A DNA stretch of 60,416 nucleotides from Tannerella sp. (lineage in GTDB: Bacteria; Bacteroidota; Bacteroidia; Bacteroidales; Tannerellaceae). This document shows positions 19,399-28,105 of this stretch, piece after piece; the stretch's first letter is position 1; each line of letters starts with the position of its first letter. Location of the stretch: assembly GCA_031276175.1 (NCBI GenBank), contig JAISNP010000117.1, forward strand, positions 1 through 60,416, written 5' to 3'. The notes under the pieces were generated by a model that was not told where the DNA came from, ran no database searches, and saw only the letters and a program-made list of their open reading frames with translations. The translations under genes and the position numbers were made by a program.

Positions 19399-19406
19399 TA
19401 TCTTTG
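19399..19406 (+). promoter_or_regulatory. -7 promoter box TATCTTTG for guaA
   Basis: TAnnTTTG match 23 bp before the guaA ATG at 19430. This supports that start over a 64-codon upstream extension that would read through intron remnants. Confidence 0.6.
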
Positions 19407-19429
19407 CACACTTAAAAAATAAGTCACTC

Positions 19430-20950
19430 ATGTGCGATAAAATTATCATCCTTGATTTCGGTTCACAGACTACTCAACTGATCGGACGCCGAATCCGAGA
19501 ATTAAACACGTATTGCGAAATACTGCCTTATAACCGTTTCCCGGAAGACGACGAACACATCAAAGGCGTTATCTTTTCCGGCAGTTCCTGTTCGACGGAC
19601 GACAGCAATGCATTCAGAACAGATCTGACGGCCATTCGCAAAAAATATCCGGTATTGGGCATTTGCTACGGCGCCCAGCTGATGGCAAACGATTCGGGCG
19701 GAAAAGTCGAACCGGCTACCGTACGCGAATACGGCCGGGCGCATCTTTCGTACATTGACGGTAGCGACCCGTTACTGAAGGGCGTGAAAAACGGCTCGCA
19801 GGTATGGATGTCGCACGGCGATACCATCACCCAACTGCCTGCGTCGTTCGGGATTATCGCAAGCACAAACGACGTAAAGATCGCCGCATACCGCATCGAC
19901 GGCGAACCGACGTGGGGCGTACAATTCCATCCCGAAGTGTTTCACACGGAAGACGGGATGCACATTCTGAACAATTTCATTCATATATGTGGGTGCGCAA
20001 AAGATTGGACGCCCGCATCTTTCATTGAATCGACGGTGTCCGCCCTGAAAGCGCAACTGGGAGACGACAAGGTAATTCTGGCGCTGTCCGGCGGTGTAGA
20101 TTCGTCCGTGACGGCCATTTTACTACACAAAGCTATCGGTAAAAACCTCACTTGTATCTTTGTAGATCACGGATTGTTGCGCAAGCATGAATTTGAACAC
20201 GTCATGCACAGTTACGAACATCTGGGGCTGAACGTAATCGGAATAAAAGCCGGCGAAAAGTTTTACCGCCGTCTGGCAGGCGTGACGGAACCCGAACAAA
20301 AACGAAAAATCATAGGGCAAGGATTTATCGACGTTTTCGAGGAAGAAGCACAGAAATTAAAAGACATCAAATGGTTGGGACAAGGCACTATTTATCCCGA
20401 CGTAATCGAATCCCTTTCCATCACAGGCATGGTCATTAAGAGCCATCACAATGTGGGCGGCCTTCCGGACAGGATGAAACTCAAACTGGTAGAGCCTTTA
20501 CGCCTGCTTTTCAAAGACGAAGTGCGCCGCGTAGGCACGGAGTTGGGCATGATGCCATACCTGATTAACCGCCATCCTTTTCCCGGTCCGGGACTGGGTA
20601 TCCGCATACTTGGCGACATCACGGAGCAGAAAGTACATATCCTGCAGGATGCGGACGATATCTACATCTCGCTGATGCGCGAATGGGGATTATATGATAC
20701 GGTCTGGCAGGCAGGCGCCATCTTGCTACCGGTACGCTCGGTGGGCGTGATGGGCGATGAACGGACTTACGAAAATACCGTTGCCCTGCGTGCCGTGACT
20801 TCGACCGACGCAATGACGGCCGACTGGGCGCAACTGCCATACGACTTTCTGGCCAAAGTGTCGAACGAAATCATCAACAAGGTCAAAGGCGTCAATCGCG
20901 TAGTTTACGACATCAGTTCCAAACCGCCGGCCACAATCGAATGGGAATAA
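19430..20950 (+). CDS. guaA: GMP synthase (glutamine-hydrolysing)
   Basis: Converts XMP to GMP using glutamine and ATP in purine biosynthesis. The protein is 506 residues long. The class I glutamine amidotransferase domain contains the nucleophile C79 in GICYGAQL and a catalytic His-Glu in FHPEVFH. The ATP-pyrophosphatase P-loop is LSGGVDSSV (S220-S225 core), followed by the dimerisation domain ending [17 protein letters not shown]. The start at [17 protein letters not shown] matches the family. It is preceded by a -7 box and a degraded intron, and followed by a small gene 28 bp on. Confidence 0.97.
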   Translation: MCDKIIILDFGSQTTQLIGRRIRELNTYCEILPYNRFPEDDEHIKGVIFSGSSCSTDDSNAFRTDLTAIRKKYPVLGICYGAQLMANDSGGKVEPATVREYGRAHLSYIDGSDPLLKGVKNGSQVWMSHGDTITQLPASFGIIASTNDVKIAAYRIDGEPTWGVQFHPEVFHTEDGMHILNNFIHICGCAKDWTPASFIESTVSALKAQLGDDKVILALSGGVDSSVTAILLHKAIGKNLTCIFVDHGLLRKHEFEHVMHSYEHLGLNVIGIKAGEKFYRRLAGVTEPEQKRKIIGQGFIDVFEEEAQKLKDIKWLGQGTIYPDVIESLSITGMVIKSHHNVGGLPDRMKLKLVEPLRLLFKDEVRRVGTELGMMPYLINRHPFPGPGLGIRILGDITEQKVHILQDADDIYISLMREWGLYDTVWQAGAILLPVRSVGVMGDERTYENTVALRAVTSTDAMTADWAQLPYDFLAKVSNEIINKVKGVNRVVYDISSKPPATIEWE

Positions 20951-20978
20951 CTTTTAAATCACTTAAACATATTCTACA

Positions 20979-21335
20979 ATGGGCTTTATAAGAAATGAAA
21001 CGACAACTTCGGACATGTTTAAACATGTCTACACTAACGTATCCAAAGATGAATTGGAACGAAAAATCAATACATTGCTGACAAGCTGGGGTTACAAATC
21101 GAAAGGAATTGAAAACGAATCGACGATTTTCGAGAAAGGAAACCGCACGGCGCGGATACTGCTGGGCGCATTCGTGAAGTACTCGAAAATATCCGTCCGC
21201 GTGACCGTAATCGGGCAGAACGAATTGATATGCGAAGTACGCAGTCTGTCATCGGGAATATCCGGCGGTCTGATTGGTATCAATCAAGTGAAAACCGAAA
21301 TAAGAAATCTCTTCACTGCCTTTCAAAGTTTTTAA
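20979..21335 (+). CDS. Hypothetical protein downstream of guaA
   Basis: Encodes 118 residues that I do not recognise. It is mixed alpha/beta, with a charged helical stretch (SKDELERKINTLLTSWGYKSKG) and a hydrophobic beta region (ARILLGAFVKYSKISVRVTVIGQNELICEV), then a Gly-rich turn SSGISGGLIGINQVK. No signal peptide or membrane helix is evident. It begins 28 bp after the guaA stop and precedes a likely terminator, so it is probably co-transcribed with guaA. Confidence 0.7.
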   Translation: MGFIRNETTTSDMFKHVYTNVSKDELERKINTLLTSWGYKSKGIENESTIFEKGNRTARILLGAFVKYSKISVRVTVIGQNELICEVRSLSSGISGGLIGINQVKTEIRNLFTAFQSF

Positions 21336-21366
21336 ACAGCATATTTAGAACGGACATTTCGTCCTT

Positions 21367-21414
21367 AAAATACCTCATTTTGCTCATAAAACGCGCAATT
21401 CGGGGTATTTTTTT
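21367..21414 (+). terminator. Probable terminator after the guaA unit
   Basis: Stem AAAATACC (21367-21374) with GGTATTTT (21404-21411) around a long loop, followed by more T. The large loop makes it weaker than the other terminators here. Confidence 0.45.
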
Positions 21415-21422
21415 CGAAAAGG

Positions 21423-21454
21423 TTTGGTTAATTGAAAGACTTTTCATTCCTTTG
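21423..21454 (+). promoter_or_regulatory. Promoter of the ECF sigma factor gene
   Basis: A TTTG at 21423-21426 is followed after 20 bp by TTCCTTTG (21447-21454), a one-mismatch match to TAnnTTTG. The spacing matches the Bacteroidota -33/-7 pattern, and the leader would be about 77 nt. Confidence 0.55.
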
Positions 21455-21537
21455 CAGGCAATAAAAAATATTGTGAAACGAATTAAATTCAATTGCCTAT
21501 TGCAAACATTACACGAAACCAGATAAATTGAAATGTA

Positions 21538-22131
21538 ATGAATAATTTGAAAACGATGACCGATGAAGAATTGGTTATCCTTTACGTGCAAGGCAGTAAT
21601 CCTGCATTTGACGTTTTACTGAACCGCCACAAAAATAGTATCTACACGTACATATATTATACTGTACGCGACAGTGACTTGACCGAAGATATTTTTCAGG
21701 AAACTTTTCTGAAGGTAATTACTACGATCAAGCAGGGACGTTATACGGAAAACGGCAAGTTTAAAGCGTGGATTATGCGCATCGCTCACAATCTGATAAT
21801 AGACAATTTCCGACAGGAACGCAATGAGAATGCCATTTCGAACGACGAACCGGAAATCGACCTGTTCAATGACGTACGGTTATGCGAAGACACGATAGAA
21901 GACCGGATGGTCAAAAATCAGGTGCTTGCCGACATCCGAAAGATGATCAAACATCTGCCTGTCAATCAACGCGAAGTACTGGAGATGCGTTATTATCACG
22001 ACATGAGTTTCAAGGAAATAGCGGATGCAACAGGTGTCAGTATCAACACGGCGTTAGGGCGGATGCGCTATGCAATCCTGAACATGCGCCGGATGGCGGA
22101 AGAACATAAAATCGAACTTTCCTACGTCTGA
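21538..22131 (+). CDS. RNA polymerase sigma factor, ECF type
   Basis: A 197-residue sigma-70-family factor. Region 2 (about residues 10-95) holds the core-binding segment DSDLTEDIFQETFLKV and the -10-recognition segment FKAWIMRIAHNLIIDNFRQER. Region 4 (about 130-185) holds the helix-turn-helix LPVNQREVLEMRYYHDMSFKEIADATGVSINTALGRMRYAI. No anti-sigma gene lies next to it, so its signal is unknown. It has its own promoter upstream and is followed by about 250 bp without a clear gene. Confidence 0.93.
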   Translation: MNNLKTMTDEELVILYVQGSNPAFDVLLNRHKNSIYTYIYYTVRDSDLTEDIFQETFLKVITTIKQGRYTENGKFKAWIMRIAHNLIIDNFRQERNENAISNDEPEIDLFNDVRLCEDTIEDRMVKNQVLADIRKMIKHLPVNQREVLEMRYYHDMSFKEIADATGVSINTALGRMRYAILNMRRMAEEHKIELSYV

Positions 22132-22384
22132 TTCTCCCTGCAAGGTCGGTATCCCGAATACATGAAGGGGATATTTTGTCGCGTAAGGTTTTTGTTTTAT
22201 ATAGCAGTTGTTGCATCATATGTGCTTTCCCGCGTGCTGCTCCACATAAATTTCGTGAAAAAACAAGGGATAAACAATATTTTCTCCAAGGTATCGTTTT
22301 TTTATGTAAGAATAAAAAATAAGGATGCCTATGAAAAATTTTACCCGATGTATTACAAATGAACATTCAGACAAAACCTCATGC

Positions 22385-22504
22385 ATGAAAAAGACAGCGC
22401 CAAAGCCTCGCTTGGAGACATTGGACTTCATTCGTCAATTTGCAAGGGTTTACCGGTTCGAATCCGGAATGAAAGAGCAATTCGGGAGTTATATCCTGAA
22501 TTAA
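22385..22504 (+). CDS. Short ORF, 39 residues
   Basis: Begins MKKTAPKPRLETLDFIRQFARVYR and ends FGSYILN. The regular helix-like pattern with a defined stop, and an A-rich region before the ATG, suggest a real small protein; I recall similar short Bacteroidota proteins of unknown role, but this is not verified. It stands alone between the sigma factor and a gene remnant. Confidence 0.4.
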   Translation: MKKTAPKPRLETLDFIRQFARVYRFESGMKEQFGSYILN

Positions 22505-22634
22505 AAAAGAGAAAGTAAGAAGGGGTACGTATCAATTCAATGGCGGAAATGCGGCGAGTTGATGCGTGCTCCTTTTGTTGTATTCCACTTGGCAGCGACA
22601 GGCATTATTGTAGATACGAATGCTTTACAGATTT

Positions 22635-22850
22635 TTATGCCGTCCATTCGATAATGTCTTTTTTGGAAACGCCGTAACCAATGTCCCAAATCGTACCTTT
22701 TTTGTTGCAATATAGGCAGAAAGGCATCGGCCGGCAAAGAAAATTCATGATTTCATCCATATCTTTCGCTTTATATATGTCCATATAATCGTCCTGCGTT
22801 ACCTCAAGATTTTTACCAAAGGGCAGATTCAAGTAGCGAATGCAACTTTT
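22635..22850 (-). pseudogene. C-terminal remnant of a radical SAM family protein
   Basis: About 70 codons remain: CIRYLNLPFGKNLEVTQDD ... MDEIMNFLCRPMPFCLYCNKKG ... YGVSKKDIIEWTA. The PFCxYCN motif and the closing VSKxEIxEWT resemble the tail of radical SAM proteins found in Bacteroidota polysaccharide loci. There is no start, an in-frame stop lies immediately upstream, and the SAM-binding CxxxCxxC core is absent, so this is a relic. Confidence 0.55.
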
Positions 22851-22945
22851 CTAAAGAACGTATCTTTAGGGGAAAGGATGAGCGAAGAAAAAGTGCTTTT
22901 TCTTACGTCGAACTCACGTTATCAATTCTCCGCCGCCTTCTTTTC

Positions 22946-23053
22946 AAACGATAACTATCTCTTGATAAAAAGATAACTATCGTTTCTCCAAACGATAGTT
23001 ATCTTTTTAAAATTCATCGGTAATCGTTTTTGAAAAGAACGGTAATCGTTTTA
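22946..23053. repeat. Degenerate ~22-bp repeat with a 19-bp perfect hairpin
   Basis: Related words ATAACTATC (22951), ATAACTATC (22973), ATAGTTATC (22995), TAATCG (23021) and TAATCG (23043) recur about every 22 bp. The centre is a perfect 19-bp inverted repeat (22967-22985 with 22990-23008) with a CTCC loop and A/T runs on both sides. It could act as a bidirectional terminator, for the minus-strand FG-GAP gene in particular (its stop is at 23071). Confidence 0.75.
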
Positions 23054-23070
23054 CTTCGCCTTTTCGTACA

Positions 23071-26000
23071 TCAATTATTTCCGACCAGCACCTTCCTGAC
23101 CGGATGCTCCCTGTTTCCCTGATGTGTTTTTACAAAATACATTCGGTTGGACGGAACGGGCACGGTAAGATGCGCGCCCGACACTTCGGCCCGATAGACG
23201 GTGACGCCTGAAATGTCGTATATTGTGACGCCCGAAACCGCTCCTTCGGAAAAATCAATATAAATCTTTCCTGCCCCGGCAGATACCCTGATGTTGTCGT
23301 CTTCAATCCGTTCCGCCCCTGTCGGAGCGCCGAAGCGCAGACTGAAACGCTCGTTCAGTTCCGTCATGCCGTTGCCGTTTGCGTCCGGCCGGACGACGAA
23401 AGTGTACGACGGCTGCCGCTGCAAATCAATTTCCTTGCTGTCCGATTCGAGGTCTGTCAGATACACCGGTCGTCCGAAGCGCTCAACGCCGGAAAAGTCG
23501 AGCGTGACGGGCTGACTTGTATTTTTCAGTCGGATACCCAGCCTCACAGGCATCTCAAATTCGTCGCTCCGGTTGATAGCCAGCGCTTCGTTGTCGGCCG
23601 TTATCGTGTATACCAGCACCGGCACGCCGTCGAGGAAGGCCTTGCGCGAATCCTCGTCGGGGTCGTACAGCGAAACGGCGCCGGCCTCATTAAGCAGTAT
23701 CGTCGAGTTGCGGTATGACTGCTGTTTCGCCGTAATGCGCAACACGCCTTCTTCTTCCGCCGAACTGCGCAGAACAAACGTTTCCGCCGGGCCGGCTGTC
23801 GTCACCATTGCCTGCTCGAATATCTGCAAAGTCTGGAACACTTCATTCTGTTGCTTCTCGACGAAAAAAGAGCGGAACGGCGCTATCCACTGCTCCGTAC
23901 CCGTGGTGATGCCGGCGTCCGAAATCGCATAACGCATCGTATCGCCCGTGAAAAGCACCGAAATAAAATCTTCGTTTACGTCGCCGTTCCATATCTTGTA
24001 TGTATTTTTTATCTTGCTGCTGTTCAGCGTAAGGAACTCGTCCACTTTCAGGTATGCCGCAAACGGGTTGACGACCTGTACCAGCGAATAAGCGCTGTCG
24101 CGAACCGGAAGATCCATCAGACCGGCAGAAGACAATACGCCGTCGGTGATGAAACGCCCTGCATTGACGCGCGACAATGTCCCGGTAGTAGTAATACTTC
24201 TTGCATCCGTATAAGAAGCGAACGCTTTCGGAAAAGTGAAACGCCTGCCTTCCGTATCCGGCAATATATGCACGTTAAATGCCTTGCCGAGCGGCAAAGG
24301 CGTACCCATACTGCCGAATGTCGCCGTATACGTTTTTTCGCGCGCCACGCTGCCCGGATAATCCGGATTGTCCGACTGGAAGAAATTCATGTATACCGGC
24401 CCCCAGTCCGGGTTATTGCTTGCCGTGGGGAAATGGTAATCGCCCGTATACATATCTTTCAACGGCGCCGACCACATGACGAAGCCGTCCTTCTCCCTCG
24501 AAACCGGCTCGAAATCCATCGACACCTTCTCATATTCAAGATGGTGGATGCCTGCTATCATTGCCCTGTTTTCCAGATGGATGTTGCGACATTCGGTAGC
24601 CTGCTCCAGTTCGGGATAATACGGACAGTCTTCGCCGAGGATGACGTCTACGCAAGCGGTAGGCGCCCACGTCACGGCTTTTGTCTTTCCGGCCTCTACC
24701 TGCACCCAGTTGTCCGGATTCAACCAGTTCCTGTCGACAGCGCCCGTCCAGCGCATCGTATCGGCGTTCGACACGCTTGTCACGTTGATTGTAAGTTTGC
24801 CTCTCGGAAAATCCTTTGTCCGGTATGAAGCCCATGTACCCGTCGTCACGTCTCTGAAATTGGGTTTCACGTAGAATGTCACGTCGGTCGCACTGTTTAT
24901 TACCGGAAACTCCGTCCCGATGTACGTGGCGTTATCCTCTCCGTACCACTCAAATATAAGGTTGTTATCCAGCGCCTTTTTAAGGCAAACCGTGTAATTG
25001 CTGTTTGCACAGGCGGCAAAATTTCCCGTACAACTCTCCAGAATAAATATATACACGGAAGTTTCCCGCGTGACGCCGCCGCACGTCAGTTTGTACGTAA
25101 ATTTCACCACGCCGCCGGATGCCGCCCCCGACGCCGTATACATGATTTTATTGTTCACAATCCGGACGACGCCGAAATCGCCGTTCAGAACGCCCGCTCC
25201 GGCAGGCGTCGTAATATCGGCGGCAACAAGCGTCTGATCGCTGCATGAGCCTTCCAGTATGTCGTTTGCCAGGACGTCGATCATGACCGTGCCGTAACGG
25301 GGCACGACGGCCAAATCTTCGCGAGGCAGAAACATCGCTACTTTCGCATGGTTATCCGCCCAGTTACACTCCCTCATGCTGCCCGGCTGGAATTCCCCGC
25401 CGACCAGCGTGCCGTCGCCGACAATAATATCGCCGACATCACCGGCATATTGTGCGGTATACGAATACACATTTGTAGTATCGCCGGGATAAAGCGTGAC
25501 GTCGATGGTGCCGGAAGACGCACTTACGTCGTTCCAATAGATTTTGAGCGGCGTACCGGCGGGCAGCGAAGCATCGCCGATATTTGTGATCCTGAAAGTC
25601 GCTATGCCTTGAGAGCCGGAAGCAACGATGCGTGCGTCAATAATTTGGGCGTCGGGCGTGCGTACTATCGGCCTGATGATTTCTTTGCTGTTCGCTGCTG
25701 TGGTACTCGACGAAATCACGGCCTGCATGATGTTGCTGTTGTAAAAATACGTCGGGTTGGCATCGGTTTCGTATTTATAAAAACGATAGTCGGGATCCAG
25801 CGGGTGGAAATTGGGCGACGGCGTCTGAAGATTTTCATATATCTTCATCGGGTGATAATGAAACTGGTTCCAGACCGTCGGCGCGGGAGCCAGATCGCGG
25901 TTTGCGCCTTCCACAACAAGGACATAACCTCTGGCATTATCCGGACCGCCGCTGCTGCGCCCCATTACGATTATATCCGCCGAACCGTCGGCATCCACAT

Positions 26001-27801
26001 CCGCAATGGCCGGATATTCAAAGCCTGTAAACGACATACACTCCTTTGACATACGAATCACACTCGTAGCGGATTCGCCAAGCGTCACATACGACTTGCG
26101 CGCCGATATGATACGTAGCGTGTGTTCATCGCGGTAGCAAATATCGGCCGTGCCGTCGTTATCGAAGTCGAACAGCGAAAAACCGGTATTGATTGAACGA
26201 TCTTCATGCTCCAGCATAAACGATACTTTCAGACGATCGCCGGCAGTCACACCGGTGTTGTTATCCCACGTAAATGAAACCAGACAGCCTCGTACATCGG
26301 CATCGGAGAATGATTTATTATGGATAATTCCTCCGTCCGTCACATTCGGATGCACCGGAATATCCATAACTAGATTTGTGTACGTGCTTGACACCTTGAA
26401 AGGCCGTCCGCTAATCAGGGATATTTCCGGCAGTTTTTTCCCGTTCTGTACCTTTCCGTCAATATCTCCTATATAGAGACACGAAGAAAAGCCCTGTGCG
26501 GCATTGTTTCGCGTATTAAAAGTCCTTGTTGCCACAGTGTGTCCCGTGGGGGCGCTCGGATTAGTCGTAAAATCCGGTTTCCAGACGCGCAACGTAAAGT
26601 CATAGCTGGAGTACCGATCAATTACATTACATGTCAGCGCCACGATTTCGGCTTCACCGTCGCCGTCTATATCGGCCACGGCCGTGCGACCATCCGGAAT
26701 TTCAGTATGATTCAGTGTTTTATAAGTCCCGGTCGTCAAGTTAATGTCATAATATATTTTCCCGCCTGCGATATAATCGTATTTCCCGTCGCCGTCTATA
26801 TCATAAACGGACGGAAAGGCAATGGACGATTCGTAATAAATATCTCTGTTATCGGGAAGACTGAATGACCCGACATAAGCCGACTTGCTTCCCGCACCGG
26901 GTTCTGCGCCCAGTTCGTCGAAATGCGCAAGGAGGTGGCCGTTAGTCGCATCATATACCTTATTATATACAACAAGTTCCGGCGTGCCGTCCCCGTTTAT
27001 ATCCACAATCTGGGGAATCGGATAATCATAATCATAATCGCCCGGATCATCCTGCTTTACGCCGTTATTCCACCAAAGACCATAATGATCCGTAGTTTTC
27101 CATTTTTGCGTAAGCGCGAACGAATTGCCTGTTACTTCGAATGAAGCAATCTGTTTTCGATACGCAGAAGCAGACGTACTGCTGAAACAAACAATAATTT
27201 CTCCGAACCCGTTTTTGTCGGCATCTACCAGCGCAATCTGTGACGGCGAGCCGTGGTATCCCGAACGGCAAGGCTCTACTACGGCAGGAAGTTCAAACTT
27301 ATTCAGCACCGCTCCTGTTTGCCCGTTAAGAATAAACAGGTAAGGCGATCTGGCACCTATCGGGCTGGTGCCATTAAGACTCAACGCCACGATTTCCGGC
27401 TTACCGTCGCCGTTCAGGTCGCCGACCAGCGGGACGGAAAAACCGTACAAGGCGTTGGCGGTCTGGTTGTCTTGCCAGAATTTCTGTTGCGGCGAGAAAG
27501 TTACGCTTCCCATATGCGTGAAGCAGCGTATCATGGAGGAATCGACGTATCCCAGCGGATAGGGCGCCGCGCGCAGCAGGGAGATGCCGGACAACGGGGC
27601 TTCCGGTTCGGCAATAATAAATTGCTTTGCATTAAACTCCAAGGGCTTCGCCGCCGGCAACGTATCCGGTGGCGCGGGCAACTCAACCGGAGCGGAAAAA
27701 CGATTGATCGTCGCACGCATACTCAAACCCAATCCCGAAATGATGACGATTAAAACGAGGATTCCACCGCCTGCCCTCATTTTTATATTCCTTATTTTCA
27801 T
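23071..27801 (-). CDS. Giant FG-GAP/VCBS repeat secreted protein with T9SS-like tail
   Basis: A 1576-residue exported protein with an N-terminal hydrophobic signal (residues 8-30). From about 125 to 610 it has at least seven calcium-binding FG-GAP-type motifs (GDLNGDGKPEIV, DINGDGTPELV, DIDGDGKYDYI, DIDGDGEAEIV, DFDNDGTADIC, DVDADGSADII), predicting a beta-propeller like those of surface adhesins. Next come beta-sandwich segments, including VMIDVLANDIL (~840), and a C-terminal ~75 residues resembling a T9SS sorting domain (GVTIYDISGVTVYRA). It lies downstream of four pilus genes on the same strand, across a 21-bp repeat array, and may be a surface or tip adhesin of that system. Confidence 0.8.
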   Translation of the reverse strand: MKIRNIKMRAGGGILVLIVIISGLGLSMRATINRFSAPVELPAPPDTLPAAKPLEFNAKQFIIAEPEAPLSGISLLRAAPYPLGYVDSSMIRCFTHMGSVTFSPQQKFWQDNQTANALYGFSVPLVGDLNGDGKPEIVALSLNGTSPIGARSPYLFILNGQTGAVLNKFELPAVVEPCRSGYHGSPSQIALVDADKNGFGEIIVCFSSTSASAYRKQIASFEVTGNSFALTQKWKTTDHYGLWWNNGVKQDDPGDYDYDYPIPQIVDINGDGTPELVVYNKVYDATNGHLLAHFDELGAEPGAGSKSAYVGSFSLPDNRDIYYESSIAFPSVYDIDGDGKYDYIAGGKIYYDINLTTGTYKTLNHTEIPDGRTAVADIDGDGEAEIVALTCNVIDRYSSYDFTLRVWKPDFTTNPSAPTGHTVATRTFNTRNNAAQGFSSCLYIGDIDGKVQNGKKLPEISLISGRPFKVSSTYTNLVMDIPVHPNVTDGGIIHNKSFSDADVRGCLVSFTWDNNTGVTAGDRLKVSFMLEHEDRSINTGFSLFDFDNDGTADICYRDEHTLRIISARKSYVTLGESATSVIRMSKECMSFTGFEYPAIADVDADGSADIIVMGRSSGGPDNARGYVLVVEGANRDLAPAPTVWNQFHYHPMKIYENLQTPSPNFHPLDPDYRFYKYETDANPTYFYNSNIMQAVISSSTTAANSKEIIRPIVRTPDAQIIDARIVASGSQGIATFRITNIGDASLPAGTPLKIYWNDVSASSGTIDVTLYPGDTTNVYSYTAQYAGDVGDIIVGDGTLVGGEFQPGSMRECNWADNHAKVAMFLPREDLAVVPRYGTVMIDVLANDILEGSCSDQTLVAADITTPAGAGVLNGDFGVVRIVNNKIMYTASGAASGGVVKFTYKLTCGGVTRETSVYIFILESCTGNFAACANSNYTVCLKKALDNNLIFEWYGEDNATYIGTEFPVINSATDVTFYVKPNFRDVTTGTWASYRTKDFPRGKLTINVTSVSNADTMRWTGAVDRNWLNPDNWVQVEAGKTKAVTWAPTACVDVILGEDCPYYPELEQATECRNIHLENRAMIAGIHHLEYEKVSMDFEPVSREKDGFVMWSAPLKDMYTGDYHFPTASNNPDWGPVYMNFFQSDNPDYPGSVAREKTYTATFGSMGTPLPLGKAFNVHILPDTEGRRFTFPKAFASYTDARSITTTGTLSRVNAGRFITDGVLSSAGLMDLPVRDSAYSLVQVVNPFAAYLKVDEFLTLNSSKIKNTYKIWNGDVNEDFISVLFTGDTMRYAISDAGITTGTEQWIAPFRSFFVEKQQNEVFQTLQIFEQAMVTTAGPAETFVLRSSAEEEGVLRITAKQQSYRNSTILLNEAGAVSLYDPDEDSRKAFLDGVPVLVYTITADNEALAINRSDEFEMPVRLGIRLKNTSQPVTLDFSGVERFGRPVYLTDLESDSKEIDLQRQPSYTFVVRPDANGNGMTELNERFSLRFGAPTGAERIEDDNIRVSAGAGKIYIDFSEGAVSGVTIYDISGVTVYRAEVSGAHLTVPVPSNRMYFVKTHQGNREHPVRKVLVGNN

Positions 27802-27860
27802 TGTTACTTATGATTTTTGTTTTTACTATTGCACTGCCTCTCGCATATGTCCTGTTCATG

Positions 27861-28091
27861 CCAACGAAGGTTCGGTTGTCTCCAACCAAAGTTCGGTTGT
27901 CTCCAACGAAGGTTTGGTTGTCTCCAACCAAGGTTTGGTTGGAGTCGCCGAAAGTTTGGTTGGCTCCAACCAAGGTTTGGTTGGAGTCGCCGAAGGTTTG
28001 GTTGCCTCCAACCAAGGTTTGGTTGGAGTCGCCGAAGGTTTGGTTGGAGTAGAATAAAGTTTGGTTGGCATCGCCCGGATAATTGTCGGTT
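27861..28091. repeat. Tandem array, 21-bp units (about 11) within the pilus locus
   Basis: Eleven 21-bp units in constant register from 27861. The common core is AAGGTTTGGTTG; units alternate between starts CCAACC and TCGCCG from unit 4 on. The CCAACC type forms a perfect hairpin CCAACCAA-GGT-TTGGTTGG. The last two units are degraded. It occupies most of the gap between the FISUMP fimbrillin gene and the FG-GAP gene. Confidence 0.9.
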
Positions 28092-28105
28092 ATTACTTAC
28101 CGTCA

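Noticed and set aside
19238-19429. 64-codon N-terminal extension of guaA
   Set aside because: It lies in intron remnants and upstream of the -7 box at 19399; family members begin at [13 protein letters not shown].
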